A program made the translations under genes and the position numbers. Of a stretch of 64,000 nucleotides of DNA, positions 1 through 7,668 are shown piece after piece (positions within the stretch are counted from its first letter, which is position 1; each line of letters opens with the position of its first letter). The notes under the pieces are model-generated. The model ran no database searches, was not told the origin of the DNA, and saw nothing but the letters and a program-made list of their open reading frames with translations. Source of the stretch: Chitinophaga sp. sic0106 (GTDB taxonomy: Bacteria > Bacteroidota > Bacteroidia > Chitinophagales > Chitinophagaceae); contig NZ_JAHUWJ010000010.1 in NCBI RefSeq assembly GCF_019219075.1, forward strand, positions 1-64,000, given 5' to 3'.

Positions 1-131
1 CAGTAAAATGATAGGAGCGACAGCCTTACAGCGTAAAATCCTGCTCCTGACATATGCTATGTGGAAGAACAATACTATTTATAGGTACGCATCGTAACTT
101 TTAAAGTATCTTATATCAATTATAAATAAAA

Positions 132-153
132 CAGGCAGACCTAAGTCTGCCTG
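132..153 (-). terminator. Rho-independent terminator, minus strand
   Basis: The arms CAGGCAGAC and GTCTGCCTG (9 bp each) enclose the loop CTAA. On the minus strand the stem is followed by TTTTATTTAT, so it would stop a transcript entering from higher coordinates. No minus-strand gene is visible between here and the divergent SDR gene, so the transcript it serves is unknown. Confidence 0.6.
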
Positions 154-372
154 CACAGGATAAACCTTGCCATAAAAACCAGGTCTTCCTTAAAATAAAG
201 TTCTGCTTTTTTTGGAAATCAAAACAGTACCTCTTTTTGCTATTAGCGTTATTGATGGATTCGTTGTGGGAGTTGTGGCGAGGTAAATAAATATCCATAA
301 AGAAAGCAGTTGCATCCCATTTTTGAAAAGTCCATTGTCAAACCTCACCACCGAAAACCCTTTCTGGTGGCT

Positions 373-394
373 TAACTAACATTCAGGTTAGTTA
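373..394. promoter_or_regulatory. 22-bp inverted repeat, probable operator upstream of SDR gene
   Basis: TAACTAAC and GTTAGTTA form perfect 8-bp arms around the 6-bp spacer ATTCAG. The site ends about 60 bp before the SDR start codon, where a dimeric repressor such as a TetR-type protein would bind. The regulator is not adjacent on the right and may lie left of the window. Confidence 0.5.
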
Positions 395-455
395 TTAACA
401 ATTGTTGCCGTTCTTCTCTGCCCCAAATCTCCGCAATAGTTTTGTGCTACAAAAA

Positions 456-1205
456 ATGAATACTATGAAAAGACTGGAAAACAAAGTAGCCCTGATAACC
501 GGCGGTAGTCGCGGTATGGGCGCTGCGATAGCAGAACGGTTTGCAGCAGAAGGTGCGGATGTGGTGATCACTTATGCCAGGAGTACGGACAGTGCCGGGC
601 AGGTAGTAGAAAAAGTAAAGCAGCAGGGGCGTAAAGCGCTGGCGGTGCAGGCAGACAGTGCATTACCTGCAGACATTCAGCAAGCGGTAAAGCAGGCGGT
701 AGCTACGTTTGGCCGCATTGATATCCTGGTAAACAATGCCGGAGTGTTTCAGATGAAGCAGTTGGAGGACTATACGCTGGAAGATTACGACCATATGATG
801 GCAGTAAATACAAAGGCGGTGTTTGTAGCGGCGCAGGCGGCGGTGGCACATATGCCGGAAGGTGGCCGTATCATTACTATTGGCAGTAACATGGCGGAGC
901 GACTAACAACGGCTGGTGGTTTATTGTACAGCATGTCCAAATCTGCGTTGTTAGGGCTAAACAAGGGACTGGCGCGGGATCTGGCAGCGAGGGGCATTAC
1001 AGCAAATCTCGTACAGCCGGGACCGATAGACACGGATATGAATCCAGCGGATAGTCCCCATGCTGAAGGTATTCGTTCTCAAACGGCGGTTGGCCGTTAC
1101 GGGCAAGCCAGGGAAATTGCATCATTGGTGACATTCCTGGCCAGCCCTGAGAGCAGCTTTATTACCGGTACTGAGCAAACGATCGACGGCGGGTATAATA
1201 TCTAA
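456..1205 (+). CDS. SDR family NAD(P)-dependent oxidoreductase
   Basis: This is a 249-residue classical short-chain dehydrogenase/reductase. The dinucleotide-binding TGGSRGMG lies at residues 15-22, NNAG at 93-96, the probable catalytic Ser near 144, and the active-site Tyr158 and Lys162 in YSMSK. The C-terminal TGTEQTIDGGY is typical of 3-oxoacyl-ACP reductase-like SDRs. The frame is open from a TTG at 402, but the ATG at 456 (or 465) is preferred because the SDR fold begins immediately after it. The substrate cannot be told from sequence. The gene is monocistronic, convergent with the DinB-like gene, and has an inverted repeat upstream that suggests repressor control. Confidence 0.9.
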   Translation: MNTMKRLENKVALITGGSRGMGAAIAERFAAEGADVVITYARSTDSAGQVVEKVKQQGRKALAVQADSALPADIQQAVKQAVATFGRIDILVNNAGVFQMKQLEDYTLEDYDHMMAVNTKAVFVAAQAAVAHMPEGGRIITIGSNMAERLTTAGGLLYSMSKSALLGLNKGLARDLAARGITANLVQPGPIDTDMNPADSPHAEGIRSQTAVGRYGQAREIASLVTFLASPESSFITGTEQTIDGGYNI

Positions 1206-1255
1206 CGGAGATCCCAGCCAACATTTTCCCAGAGGCGCCATTGCTCCTATCCGAC

Positions 1256-1798
1256 TTATTTATTTTTTATCAGCAAGAGGTACCACATTAAGTCCGTATT
1301 AGGTGCATCCGTGAAGCCAAGCTGGCGACCGATAGTCACCGCCTGTCCTCTGTGATAGGTGCTGTGCATTACTACCTGTTGCATCATTTCAGAACGGGGA
1401 ATCAGGAAGTCGCCGGTGAAGGGAATGGCTACCAGGCAGGTATCCGTTAATTGTGACGGAGCCAGGTTTTCCACATAATTTACCAAGGCGTTGGAGTTCT
1501 CTACGATGCCGGTGAGGATATCATCCAGGGTACCGTTATAGCCTTCGGTCCAGGAAAAACCCGGTTGTTCATTGCGCATATTGGCCATCCACCAATCCTG
1601 ACAATCCCACATATGTAATAACGTAGCCTTTATGCTTGGATAGCTGGAGGCTACGTTTTTTTCCAGCAGTTCAGGTGATTTCGTACGCAGGAAGTTTACG
1701 AGGGTAGTATTTGCCCAGCAGTTGTAGCGCACCTGGTCAAGGATAGTTCCAGTAAAGGAAGATGTAGTGGCTGTCATTGGATGTGTAGCTTGTAACAT
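1256..1798 (-). CDS. DinB-family putative metal-dependent protein
   Basis: This 180-residue protein fits the DinB/YfiT four-helix-bundle family. His62, His145 and His149 (the last two in HSTYHRGQ) are spaced as in the family's metal-binding triad. Members include damage-induced proteins and thiol-dependent S-transferases such as bacillithiol transferases; the actual reaction here is unknown. It is transcribed divergently from the MarR gene. The second Met (position 8) is a possible alternative start. No membrane segment or signal peptide is seen, so it should be cytoplasmic. Confidence 0.85.
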   Translation of the reverse strand: MLQATHPMTATTSSFTGTILDQVRYNCWANTTLVNFLRTKSPELLEKNVASSYPSIKATLLHMWDCQDWWMANMRNEQPGFSWTEGYNGTLDDILTGIVENSNALVNYVENLAPSQLTDTCLVAIPFTGDFLIPRSEMMQQVVMHSTYHRGQAVTIGRQLGFTDAPNTDLMWYLLLIKNK

Positions 1799-1883
1799 AT
1801 TGATTTCGTTTTGTTAATACAAAGTAACAACCGGGGTATGACAACAGTATGTCAGTAGTATTTTCAGGAATTTTTATTATTTT

Positions 1884-1914
1884 TTTGCGGGAATCAGAAT
1901 AATCTTTACTTTTG
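1884..1914 (+). promoter_or_regulatory. Bacteroidota-type promoter of the MarR gene
   Basis: TTTG at 1884-1887 and TACTTTTG at 1907-1914, separated by 19 bp, match the sigma-A consensus of the phylum (TTTG, 19-21 bp, TAnnTTTG). The MarR operator begins at the next base, so it covers the expected transcription start. Confidence 0.65.
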
Positions 1915-1926
1915 TTGTATATACAA
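1915..1926. promoter_or_regulatory. MarR operator copy 1
   Basis: TTGTATATACAA is a perfect 12-bp palindrome placed directly after the -7 box and 17 bp before the MarR start codon. The same palindrome recurs at 2418-2429. Its position predicts autorepression by blocking transcription initiation. Confidence 0.65.
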
Positions 1927-1943
1927 TAGTTGTAACTGTAATA

Positions 1944-2396
1944 ATGAGATTAGAAGAAGAATTAAAGCAGTCGAAATTTAAAGACGACTATCAGCGTGCG
2001 ATGCTGAATATCCTGTTTACCTCCGGATGGGTGGAAGCAGGAATCTTGCATACGCTGAAACCCTACGATCTTTCTTCTCAGCAATACAATGTGCTGCGTA
2101 TACTTCGTGGGAGCAGGCCTGCGCCATTGAATCTGCTGGATATCCAGGAGCGCATGATGGACAGGATGAGTAATGCGACCCGCCTGGTAGAAAAGTTGCG
2201 ACAGAAAGGCTTATTAACACGTAAGCAATGCGAGGAAAATCGCAGGAAGGTAGAAATTGAAATCACTGCCAAGGGCCTGGCTTTACTGGAGGAATTAGAT
2301 CCGGTGGTGGAGGCCAATAACAAACGTATTTTCCAGCGCCTGAGTAAGGAAGAAGCCTTTCAGCTCAATGAGTTGCTGGATAAGCTCAGAGGCTGA
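1944..2396 (+). CDS. MarR family transcriptional regulator
   Basis: This 150-residue winged-helix protein has the MarR layout: an N-terminal dimer helix, a DNA-binding core around SSQQYNVLRILRG through the recognition helix MSNATRLVEKLRQKGL, and the wing CEENRRKVEIEITAKGLALLEEL. MarR proteins are usually repressors released by small phenolic or oxidant ligands. An identical palindrome lies in its own promoter and upstream of the following YceI gene, so both genes are probably its targets. It has no Cys in a typical OhrR redox position that I can identify, so a ligand-sensing role is as likely as peroxide sensing. Confidence 0.9.
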   Translation: MRLEEELKQSKFKDDYQRAMLNILFTSGWVEAGILHTLKPYDLSSQQYNVLRILRGSRPAPLNLLDIQERMMDRMSNATRLVEKLRQKGLLTRKQCEENRRKVEIEITAKGLALLEELDPVVEANNKRIFQRLSKEEAFQLNELLDKLRG

Positions 2397-2417
2397 GCTA
2401 TTTTTTTGGCCTAACTG

Positions 2418-2429
2418 TTGTATATACAA
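2418..2429. promoter_or_regulatory. MarR operator copy 2, upstream of yceI
   Basis: The palindrome TTGTATATACAA from the MarR promoter is repeated here, with a shared 15-bp core GTTGTATATACAATA. It lies 114 bp before the YceI start codon, between the two genes. Confidence 0.6.
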
Positions 2430-2542
2430 TAATAGTAGATACGATTATTAATTCAAACCCTGCTATTAATTTTATTGTTTGAATATAATAAGGATTACTA
2501 ACAAATACTTTTAAATAAATTACAAATTACAATTTACAAATC

Positions 2543-3127
2543 ATGAAAAAAGTTTTCTTATTCGCTGCTATATTGCTGACGGGTGTATCCTCTTTTGCAC
2601 AGGTAAAATGGGCGGCAGATCCTGCACATACACAAATTGGCTTTAACGTTAATCACCTCGGGATCAACTACATCAACGGTAAGTTTGATAAATTCGATGG
2701 TATCGTGGAAACTGCCGACAGCACCAGCTTTCAGAATGCAAAAATTGAATTCACTGCCGATGTAAACAGCATCAATACCGGTGTAGCACAACGCGATGGC
2801 CACCTGAAAACAGATGACTTTTTCAACGCAGCGGAATATCCAACTATCACTGTAAAAAGTGTTTCCTTCAAAAAAATCACCGGTAATAAGTATCTGATGC
2901 TGGCAGATGTTACCATTCGTAACACCACTAAACGTGTACCCTTCGACGTTACCTTCAACGGTATCTGTAAAGATCCATGGGGCTTGAGAAGAGCAGGTTT
3001 TACTGCAAAAGCTACTGTTAACCGTTTGGACTATGGTGTGAAGTATGCGGATAAATTACCTTCCGGTGTTTATGCGGTATCTCCTACCGTGGATGTATTG
3101 GTGAATGTGGAAGTCGTAAAACAGTAA
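2543..3127 (+). CDS. YceI family protein, exported
   Basis: This 194-residue protein starts with a Sec signal peptide (about residues 1-20, ending SSFAQ) and continues as a YceI-like domain. Typical blocks are ADPAHTQIGFNVNHLGI, VNSINTGVAQRDGHLKTDDFFNA and GICKDPWGLRRAGFTAKATVNRLDYG. YceI proteins form a lipocalin-like barrel that binds polyisoprenoid or quinone-type lipids in the periplasm and are often stress-induced. It follows the MarR gene and carries the MarR palindrome upstream, so MarR control is likely. A cytoplasmic paralogue lies at 4538-5071. Confidence 0.9.
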   Translation: MKKVFLFAAILLTGVSSFAQVKWAADPAHTQIGFNVNHLGINYINGKFDKFDGIVETADSTSFQNAKIEFTADVNSINTGVAQRDGHLKTDDFFNAAEYPTITVKSVSFKKITGNKYLMLADVTIRNTTKRVPFDVTFNGICKDPWGLRRAGFTAKATVNRLDYGVKYADKLPSGVYAVSPTVDVLVNVEVVKQ

Positions 3128-3143
3128 TTCATTTTACAATAAA

Positions 3144-3171
3144 CGCATAGTCTTCGGCCATGCGTTTATTG
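3144..3171 (+). terminator. hairpin after yceI
   Basis: AAACGCAT and ATGCGTTT form an 8-bp stem in the sequence right after the YceI stop codon. The loop is 12 nt and no strong T-run follows, so it may act as an mRNA 3'-end stabiliser ahead of the stronger hairpin at 3201-3253. Confidence 0.4.
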
Positions 3172-3200
3172 AGGGGGATGCAGGGCGGGTGCCCGGCTCC

Positions 3201-3253
3201 CACCATAAACAAGAAAAGCCTTCGCTCAGCGAAGGCTTTTCTTGTTTATGGTG
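3201..3253. terminator. 53-bp bidirectional terminator
   Basis: This is a perfect inverted repeat with 26-bp arms and a single central base. It runs from CACCATAAACAAG to CTTGTTTATGGTG and includes AAAAGCC/GGCTTTT, so it has a T-run on either strand. It separates the convergent yceI and helicase genes and would terminate both. Confidence 0.8.
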
Positions 3254-3258
3254 ATCAT

Positions 3259-4509
3259 TTATTTTTTCTTCTTCTTTTTCTTCTTCACATTTTCCATTTC
3301 CTTATTGTGCTCATCCAGCAGAAGCTGCCAGTTATCATTTGGCACATCTTCGGAGAAACTGACTGTTTCGCGGTAATCATCCTTGCTAATCGTCATTTCG
3401 CTGATAGGCTTTCCAATGAATTTTTGTATTTCATCGAGGAGGGGCTTTTCTTCCGGACTCACGAATGATACGGCCTTACCTTTCTGCACACCTCTACCGG
3501 TACGACCTACACGGTGTACATAGTTTTCGGGAACGTCAGGAAGGTCATAGTTAACCACATATTCCACGTTGGGGATATCGATACCACGGGCATTTACATC
3601 AGTAGTTACCAGCACTTTGATAGCGCCGCTTTTAAACTCTTCCATTACAGAAAGGCGGTCGTCCTGCTCCTTTCCGCCGTGCATGGCAAGGGCGGTGATG
3701 CCCACGCGGGCCATAGCGGCCACTACACGTTCTGCACGTACTTTGGTACGTACAAACACCAGGATTTTATTTTCAGGAAACTCTTTCACCAGGCGTTCCA
3801 GGAAAAAGCGTTTATCATCCATGCCTACATAGGCAACGGCGTGCGTAACGTTCTTAGAAACCGGGTCCTGCGGAGATATTTGAATACGGATAGGGTTATT
3901 TACGACAGAATAAGCGAGGTCCTTGATATCCTTGTCCAGCGTGGCACTAAAGAACAGCGTTTGGTGTGTGCGTGGCAGGTGCTTGATTACATCGCGGATA
4001 TCGCGGATAAAACCCAGGTCCAACATGTGATCCGCCTCGTCGAGGATGAGGGTTTCCACGCTGCGAAGGTCGATATGCCCCTGATTCAGCTGGTCGAACA
4101 TACGGCCCGGAGTAGCGATCAGTACATCCACCCCTTTTTCAAGGATTTTTATTTGCGGGTCCTGGTCTACCCCACCTACGAGGGCGAGGATGGACAGGTC
4201 CGTATACTGGGCTATTTGCTGGAATACCTCAGCTATTTGAATGGCGAGTTCCCGGGTGGGTACCATTACGAGGCATTTCACCTCATATTTACGTTTATCG
4301 TATCTGAAGCTTTGTTGTTGGAGGCGGTGCAGCACAGGAATGGCAAAAGCGGCTGTTTTACCGGTTCCTGTTTGCGCAACGGCCATCACATCGTCTCCTT
4401 TGAGGATAGATGGGATGGCCTTGAATTGTATATCTGTAGGGCGTTTGAAGCCCAAATCAGCCAGGCTCTTCTTTATCTCGGACGAAATGTTGTACTGTTC
4501 GAATTTCAT
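3259..4509 (-). CDS. DEAD-box ATP-dependent RNA helicase
   Basis: This 416-residue protein has the superfamily 2 helicase core: motif I AQTGTGKT at residues 45-52, PTREL at 84-88, DEAD at 157-160, SAT at 188-190 and HRVGRTGR in motif VI. It resembles RhlE-type enzymes that unwind short RNA duplexes in ribosome assembly or RNA decay. The protein ends in an uninterrupted run of nine lysines, which probably adds non-specific RNA affinity. It lies 28 bp downstream of the second YceI gene on the same strand; a TATCTTTG box at 4514-4521 just before its ATG could give it its own start. Confidence 0.95.
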   Translation of the reverse strand: MKFEQYNISSEIKKSLADLGFKRPTDIQFKAIPSILKGDDVMAVAQTGTGKTAAFAIPVLHRLQQQSFRYDKRKYEVKCLVMVPTRELAIQIAEVFQQIAQYTDLSILALVGGVDQDPQIKILEKGVDVLIATPGRMFDQLNQGHIDLRSVETLILDEADHMLDLGFIRDIRDVIKHLPRTHQTLFFSATLDKDIKDLAYSVVNNPIRIQISPQDPVSKNVTHAVAYVGMDDKRFFLERLVKEFPENKILVFVRTKVRAERVVAAMARVGITALAMHGGKEQDDRLSVMEEFKSGAIKVLVTTDVNARGIDIPNVEYVVNYDLPDVPENYVHRVGRTGRGVQKGKAVSFVSPEEKPLLDEIQKFIGKPISEMTISKDDYRETVSFSEDVPNDNWQLLLDEHNKEMENVKKKKKKKK

Positions 4510-4537
4510 GCGCCAAAGATAAGGAGAAGCCGTGGCA

Positions 4538-5071
4538 TTACTGCGCTTTCACCAACTGTACTTCCAGGTTGAGTTTAACCTCGTCGCTGAGTACCAGTCC
4601 GCCCGCTTCTGTGGTCGCGTTCCAACGTAAGCCGTAATCGGTACGGTGTAAGCGGCCTTTTAGTGTGAAGCCGGCTTTTTCCTGGCCCCATGGGTCTTTT
4701 GTAACACCACCATGCTCCACTTCCAGTTCAATGGGATGCGTCTGGTCTTTAATCGTCAGATCGCCCAACACCCTGTAGTGATACTGTTTATCTTCCAGTT
4801 TTTTAACTTTGGTAGAAACGAAACTGATTTTAGGGAAATGTGTAGCATCGAAGAATTCACCGTTTCTCAGGTGCTCATCGCGCTGTGTGTTGGAGGTGTC
4901 AATGCTGTCGGCTGCTGCTTCGAAGGAAATCGATGCATCATGAAAGTCCTCACTATCTGTTTTTACTTCACCTGTAAAGCGGGTAAAATAACCGCTAACA
5001 TTTGTAATCATCAGGTGTTTTACTTTAAAGCCGATTTCGCTGTGCGCTTCGTCAATTTTCCAGGTTGCCAT
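4538..5071 (-). CDS. YceI family protein, cytoplasmic
   Basis: This 177-residue YceI-like protein has the family blocks IDEAHSEIGFKVKHLMI, IDTSNTQRDEHLRNGEFFDA and KDPWGQEKAGFTLKGRLHRTDYG. It has no signal peptide, so it should stay in the cytoplasm, unlike the exported paralogue at 2543-3127. YceI proteins bind hydrophobic isoprenoid ligands. It precedes the helicase gene by 28 bp on the same strand and may be co-transcribed with it. Its own promoter region is shared with the divergent DUF4184 gene. Confidence 0.9.
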   Translation of the reverse strand: MATWKIDEAHSEIGFKVKHLMITNVSGYFTRFTGEVKTDSEDFHDASISFEAAADSIDTSNTQRDEHLRNGEFFDATHFPKISFVSTKVKKLEDKQYHYRVLGDLTIKDQTHPIELEVEHGGVTKDPWGQEKAGFTLKGRLHRTDYGLRWNATTEAGGLVLSDEVKLNLEVQLVKAQ

Positions 5072-5202
5072 GGTTTCTTCTATTTTTCTATTAGACTATA
5101 AAATTAAGTGTTATAACGTAAATATATTTGGATAAATTACCGTAATCGATGGACGATTTTCCATCCAGCCACCAAAAATAGTTCCAAATCATCGTAGAGC
5201 AT

Positions 5203-5952
5203 ATGCCGTTTACCATTTCGCACGCCGCCATAGTGGCGCCTTTATATAAGATCAGGCCTAAATATGCATCCATGAGTGGATTGATAATAGGCAGTATGGT
5301 ACCGGATTTCCTGTACTTTTTCCAATTGAATCCCTATGCGGATGCGGGGCACCATTTACCTGGCATTTTCCTGTACGACTTACCCCTGGCTATTTTGCTG
5401 GCTTATGCCTGGCACCACTGGCTGCGCTATCCGGTGATGCGTTATGCACCCACGTTCGCAGCCGCACGGGTGGCCCGTTACCGCTTTTTCAACTGGCACC
5501 GGTATTTTATGCAACATACTATTGTAGTGCTGTATTCAGTACTCGCGGGGATTACCACCCATCTCTTCCTGGATGCCTTTACCCATGAAAGCGGATTTTT
5601 TGTGAAGATTTTAACAGGTTTACAGAGCAATTGGGGGCGACTGCCGGCCTGGTACCTCATGCAGATTCTGACCTCCGTTGTGGGGCTGATCGTGCTGTTC
5701 TATTACTTTTTCCTGATTCCCGTAAGGCAGCCGGTCAAAAAAACGCCATTAAGACCTGCATTAGTTTTCTGGGTGCTGGCAGCCATCTTATCTACCCTTA
5801 TTCTGATCATCAATGAGCAGGTGCATTTCATAGCCTGCCAGGGACTCGATTACCTTGCTATCATCCTGGGAGGTGTCATGTATGGATACTTTGGAGTGGC
5901 TGCGATAGACTTGTGGCGCAACGGCGTTTACATCTCTCTAAAAAATACCTGA
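5203..5952 (+). CDS. DUF4184 family integral membrane protein
   Basis: This 249-residue protein begins MPFTISHAAIVAPLY and continues with GSMVPDFLYFF, both hallmarks of DUF4184. Around six hydrophobic segments follow, and the histidine-rich stretch HHLPGIFLYDLP and AGITTHLFLDAFTH resemble the metal-dependent membrane hydrolase YdjM-like group. The biochemical role is unknown. It is a single gene facing the convergent ABC gene pair. Confidence 0.85.
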   Translation: MPFTISHAAIVAPLYKIRPKYASMSGLIIGSMVPDFLYFFQLNPYADAGHHLPGIFLYDLPLAILLAYAWHHWLRYPVMRYAPTFAAARVARYRFFNWHRYFMQHTIVVLYSVLAGITTHLFLDAFTHESGFFVKILTGLQSNWGRLPAWYLMQILTSVVGLIVLFYYFFLIPVRQPVKKTPLRPALVFWVLAAILSTLILIINEQVHFIACQGLDYLAIILGGVMYGYFGVAAIDLWRNGVYISLKNT

Positions 5953-5984
5953 GGGGATATATCTATGTGCTCCAGTTCAGCAAA

Positions 5985-6608
5985 TTATTTAACCTGCCAG
6001 CACGTAAAATTGTCTATCAACACCAGCCGATCGCTTAACGACATCACAGTCCGGGCAAAATAATCAGTTATAATAATTCCTTTTTCGGTTTTATGATCTT
6101 TTAGGTATTGTGTGACTTCATCTATCATCGTTGGATCCATTCCGCCAAATGGGTTATCCAGCAATAAGAATTTGAAATCCATGTGCAATAGCAACAGTAT
6201 TTCGAAAAGCCGGGCGGTTGCACCGTGACAAAAACCAGGTCGTAAGTGCAGCTGTGACTTGACTTCCGGATGGCTTATCACTTTTTCCCGCATATTTTTG
6301 TTGGGGAGATAAAGGTTTAAAATTTTGCCAATGGTTAAGTTATTGGGTATAAAACGCACGGGAGGAAGATACCCTAAGATGTTCCTTGATTTAAAAGGTG
6401 CCGGATGAGACACCCCGTCGATTCGAATGCTCTTTTTTTCTGCCGGTTCTGCACCTAAAATAATCCTGAGCAACGTAGATTTACCAACACCGGAACGTCC
6501 CATGAGACCAACAATCTCCCCGGTTTCACAGGATATTCCTGCATCACACAACAATATTTTTCCCTTGATCGATTTATTTATCTTATCCACTTCAAGCCGG
6601 TGTAACAT
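5985..6608 (-). CDS. degenerate ABC transporter-type ATPase
   Basis: This 207-residue single nucleotide-binding domain has an intact Walker A, GRSGVGKST at residues 37-45. The other catalytic motifs are altered: the signature position reads CHGATAR instead of LSGGQ, the Walker B reads LLLDNP with Asn152 where the catalytic Glu normally sits, and the switch region reads ITDYFAR with Asp in place of His. It can probably bind ATP but hydrolyse it poorly. It overlaps by 17 bp the upstream gene for a small membrane protein, which implies translational coupling and a joint complex. Confidence 0.8.
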   Translation of the reverse strand: MLHRLEVDKINKSIKGKILLCDAGISCETGEIVGLMGRSGVGKSTLLRIILGAEPAEKKSIRIDGVSHPAPFKSRNILGYLPPVRFIPNNLTIGKILNLYLPNKNMREKVISHPEVKSQLHLRPGFCHGATARLFEILLLLHMDFKFLLLDNPFGGMDPTMIDEVTQYLKDHKTEKGIIITDYFARTVMSLSDRLVLIDNFTCWQVK

Positions 6609-6909
6609 AGGAGTTGATCAGTTTATAGCCGCAAAATAACAAGACGGCTGCACAGAAATTTATTACGTATGACCAAATGACCAGCCATCTGGGACTATAA
6701 CCTTTATTGTAATAGAAGTAATAAACGTGATTATAGCGCAGTTTGAAGAAGATGAGCGCCAGGAGAAAACCAAAAGTCAGCCAACCCATGCCAAAAGTCA
6801 GGAAACAAATATAAACATCGTAATCCGTCGCAATCCAAGCCAGTACCGCCCCGGCCAGGGAAAAGGGCAGATTGAGTGCAGTAATCATCCGATAATAGTG
6901 GAACAACAT
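6592..6909 (-). CDS. small membrane protein of unknown family
   Basis: This 105-residue protein has three clear hydrophobic segments: about residues 13-30, 33-55 and 73-96. Aromatic-rich loops (YNHVYYFYYNKGY) lie between the last two. I do not recognise the family. The stop codon lies inside the start of the degenerate ABC ATPase gene downstream (17-bp overlap), so the two products are probably made together. A role as a minimal membrane partner of that ATPase is inferred only from this arrangement. Confidence 0.65.
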   Translation of the reverse strand: MLFHYYRMITALNLPFSLAGAVLAWIATDYDVYICFLTFGMGWLTFGFLLALIFFKLRYNHVYYFYYNKGYSPRWLVIWSYVINFCAAVLLFCGYKLINSYVTPA

Positions 6910-7171
6910 TTCAGGGATTTGCGACTATAGGGCAAATACTATGCTAAACAACTGTATTTATAGGCTTGGGAGCTTTAATGCAGACAGTTTTTTTTACAAA
7001 AGAAACAATAACAAAAATCAACTGTAACGTATACACGTAAATAAAAAATCACGATAAGCATGAATTAAGTTAATAACCTCAACGTATCAACGATAATGAT
7101 TATTCTGATAAATACCATCCTTATAACGCTAACAGATAAACGAAAATAATTTTCTCACAACAACAATCACG
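6910..7171. other. AT-rich intergenic region
   Basis: This 262-bp stretch separates the small membrane-protein gene (minus) from the 3' end of the HxlR gene (minus). It contains no reading frame or strong hairpin that I can support. It should hold the promoter of the membrane-protein/ABC pair, but I see no exact consensus match. Confidence 0.4.
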
Positions 7172-7567
7172 CTAGTCCAATGTATCATGCAATGGTGCCG
7201 GTGTCAACCCTTGCTGCCGGTCCATATGCCGTTTACCCCAGGCACGCAGGTACTCCCATACCGGCTGCAGCTCCACTGCGCTTTCGGTGAGTGAATACTC
7301 CACGCGCGCCGGCACTTCCGGGTATACTGTTCGGATGACCAGCCCGTCCCGCTCCATTTCGCGCAGGTGTAATGTAAGCATACGATCAGTGACGTTACCT
7401 ATGCTATCTCTTAATGCACTAAAGCGCATAGGGCCGTGTTTCAGCTGGTAAAAAACGGAGAGTTTCCAGCGTGTGCCTATCATATCCATGGCATAAGCCT
7501 CGGAACATCTGGCAATTATGATCTCCTTGTTAATATTATTGGTAGAGTTTTTTTTGATACTGGCCAT
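7172..7567 (-). CDS. HxlR family transcriptional regulator
   Basis: This 131-residue winged-helix protein has the HxlR core: CSEAYAMDMIGTRWKLSVFYQLKHGPMRFSALRDSIGNVTDRMLTLHLREMERDGLVIRTVYPEVPARVEYSLTESAVEL, broken here only for description. The N-terminal Cys is near the usual redox-sensitive position of this family. HxlR proteins bind short inverted repeats and often sense electrophiles or disulphide stress. It is divergent from the serine hydrolase gene, and an imperfect inverted repeat directly before its start codon points to autoregulation and control of that gene. Confidence 0.9.
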   Translation of the reverse strand: MASIKKNSTNNINKEIIIARCSEAYAMDMIGTRWKLSVFYQLKHGPMRFSALRDSIGNVTDRMLTLHLREMERDGLVIRTVYPEVPARVEYSLTESAVELQPVWEYLRAWGKRHMDRQQGLTPAPLHDTLD

Positions 7568-7571
7568 GCTT

Positions 7572-7589
7572 ACTTACATTTTTGTTAGT
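7572..7589. promoter_or_regulatory. probable HxlR operator
   Basis: ACTTACA and TGTTAGT form 7-bp arms with one mismatch around TTTT. The site begins 5 bp upstream of the HxlR start codon in the divergent promoter region, as expected for an autoregulated HxlR gene. Confidence 0.45.
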
Positions 7590-7610
7590 TCCTTACAATC
7601 CGCCACAGTA

Positions 7611-7642
7611 TTGAATATGCGGGTCAACTGGTATTACCTTTG
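7611..7642 (+). promoter_or_regulatory. promoter of the serine hydrolase gene
   Basis: TTG at 7611-7613 and TACCTTTG at 7635-7642, 21 bp apart, match the Bacteroidota promoter consensus. The start codon follows 26 bp after the -7 box. Confidence 0.55.
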
Positions 7643-7668
7643 TTTCACAAATTTAAAACATTCAAGTC

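Larger units (their letters stand above)
1..455. other. intergenic region at left edge
   Basis: This 455-bp stretch before the first SDR gene holds no convincing protein gene. It contains a hairpin that ends a minus-strand transcript (132-153) and a 22-bp inverted repeat upstream of the SDR (373-394). A 60-codon minus-strand reading frame at 116-298 runs straight through the terminator hairpin and resembles no family I recognise, so it is not called. Confidence 0.6.

Noticed and set aside
116-298. 60-codon minus-strand reading frame at the left edge
   Set aside because: It reads through a terminator hairpin, has no family resemblance and no promoter or ribosome-binding context.
3514-4572. 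352-codon plus-strand frame opposite the helicase
   Set aside because: It is the antisense of a well-supported DEAD-box gene, and its translation has no recognisable domain.
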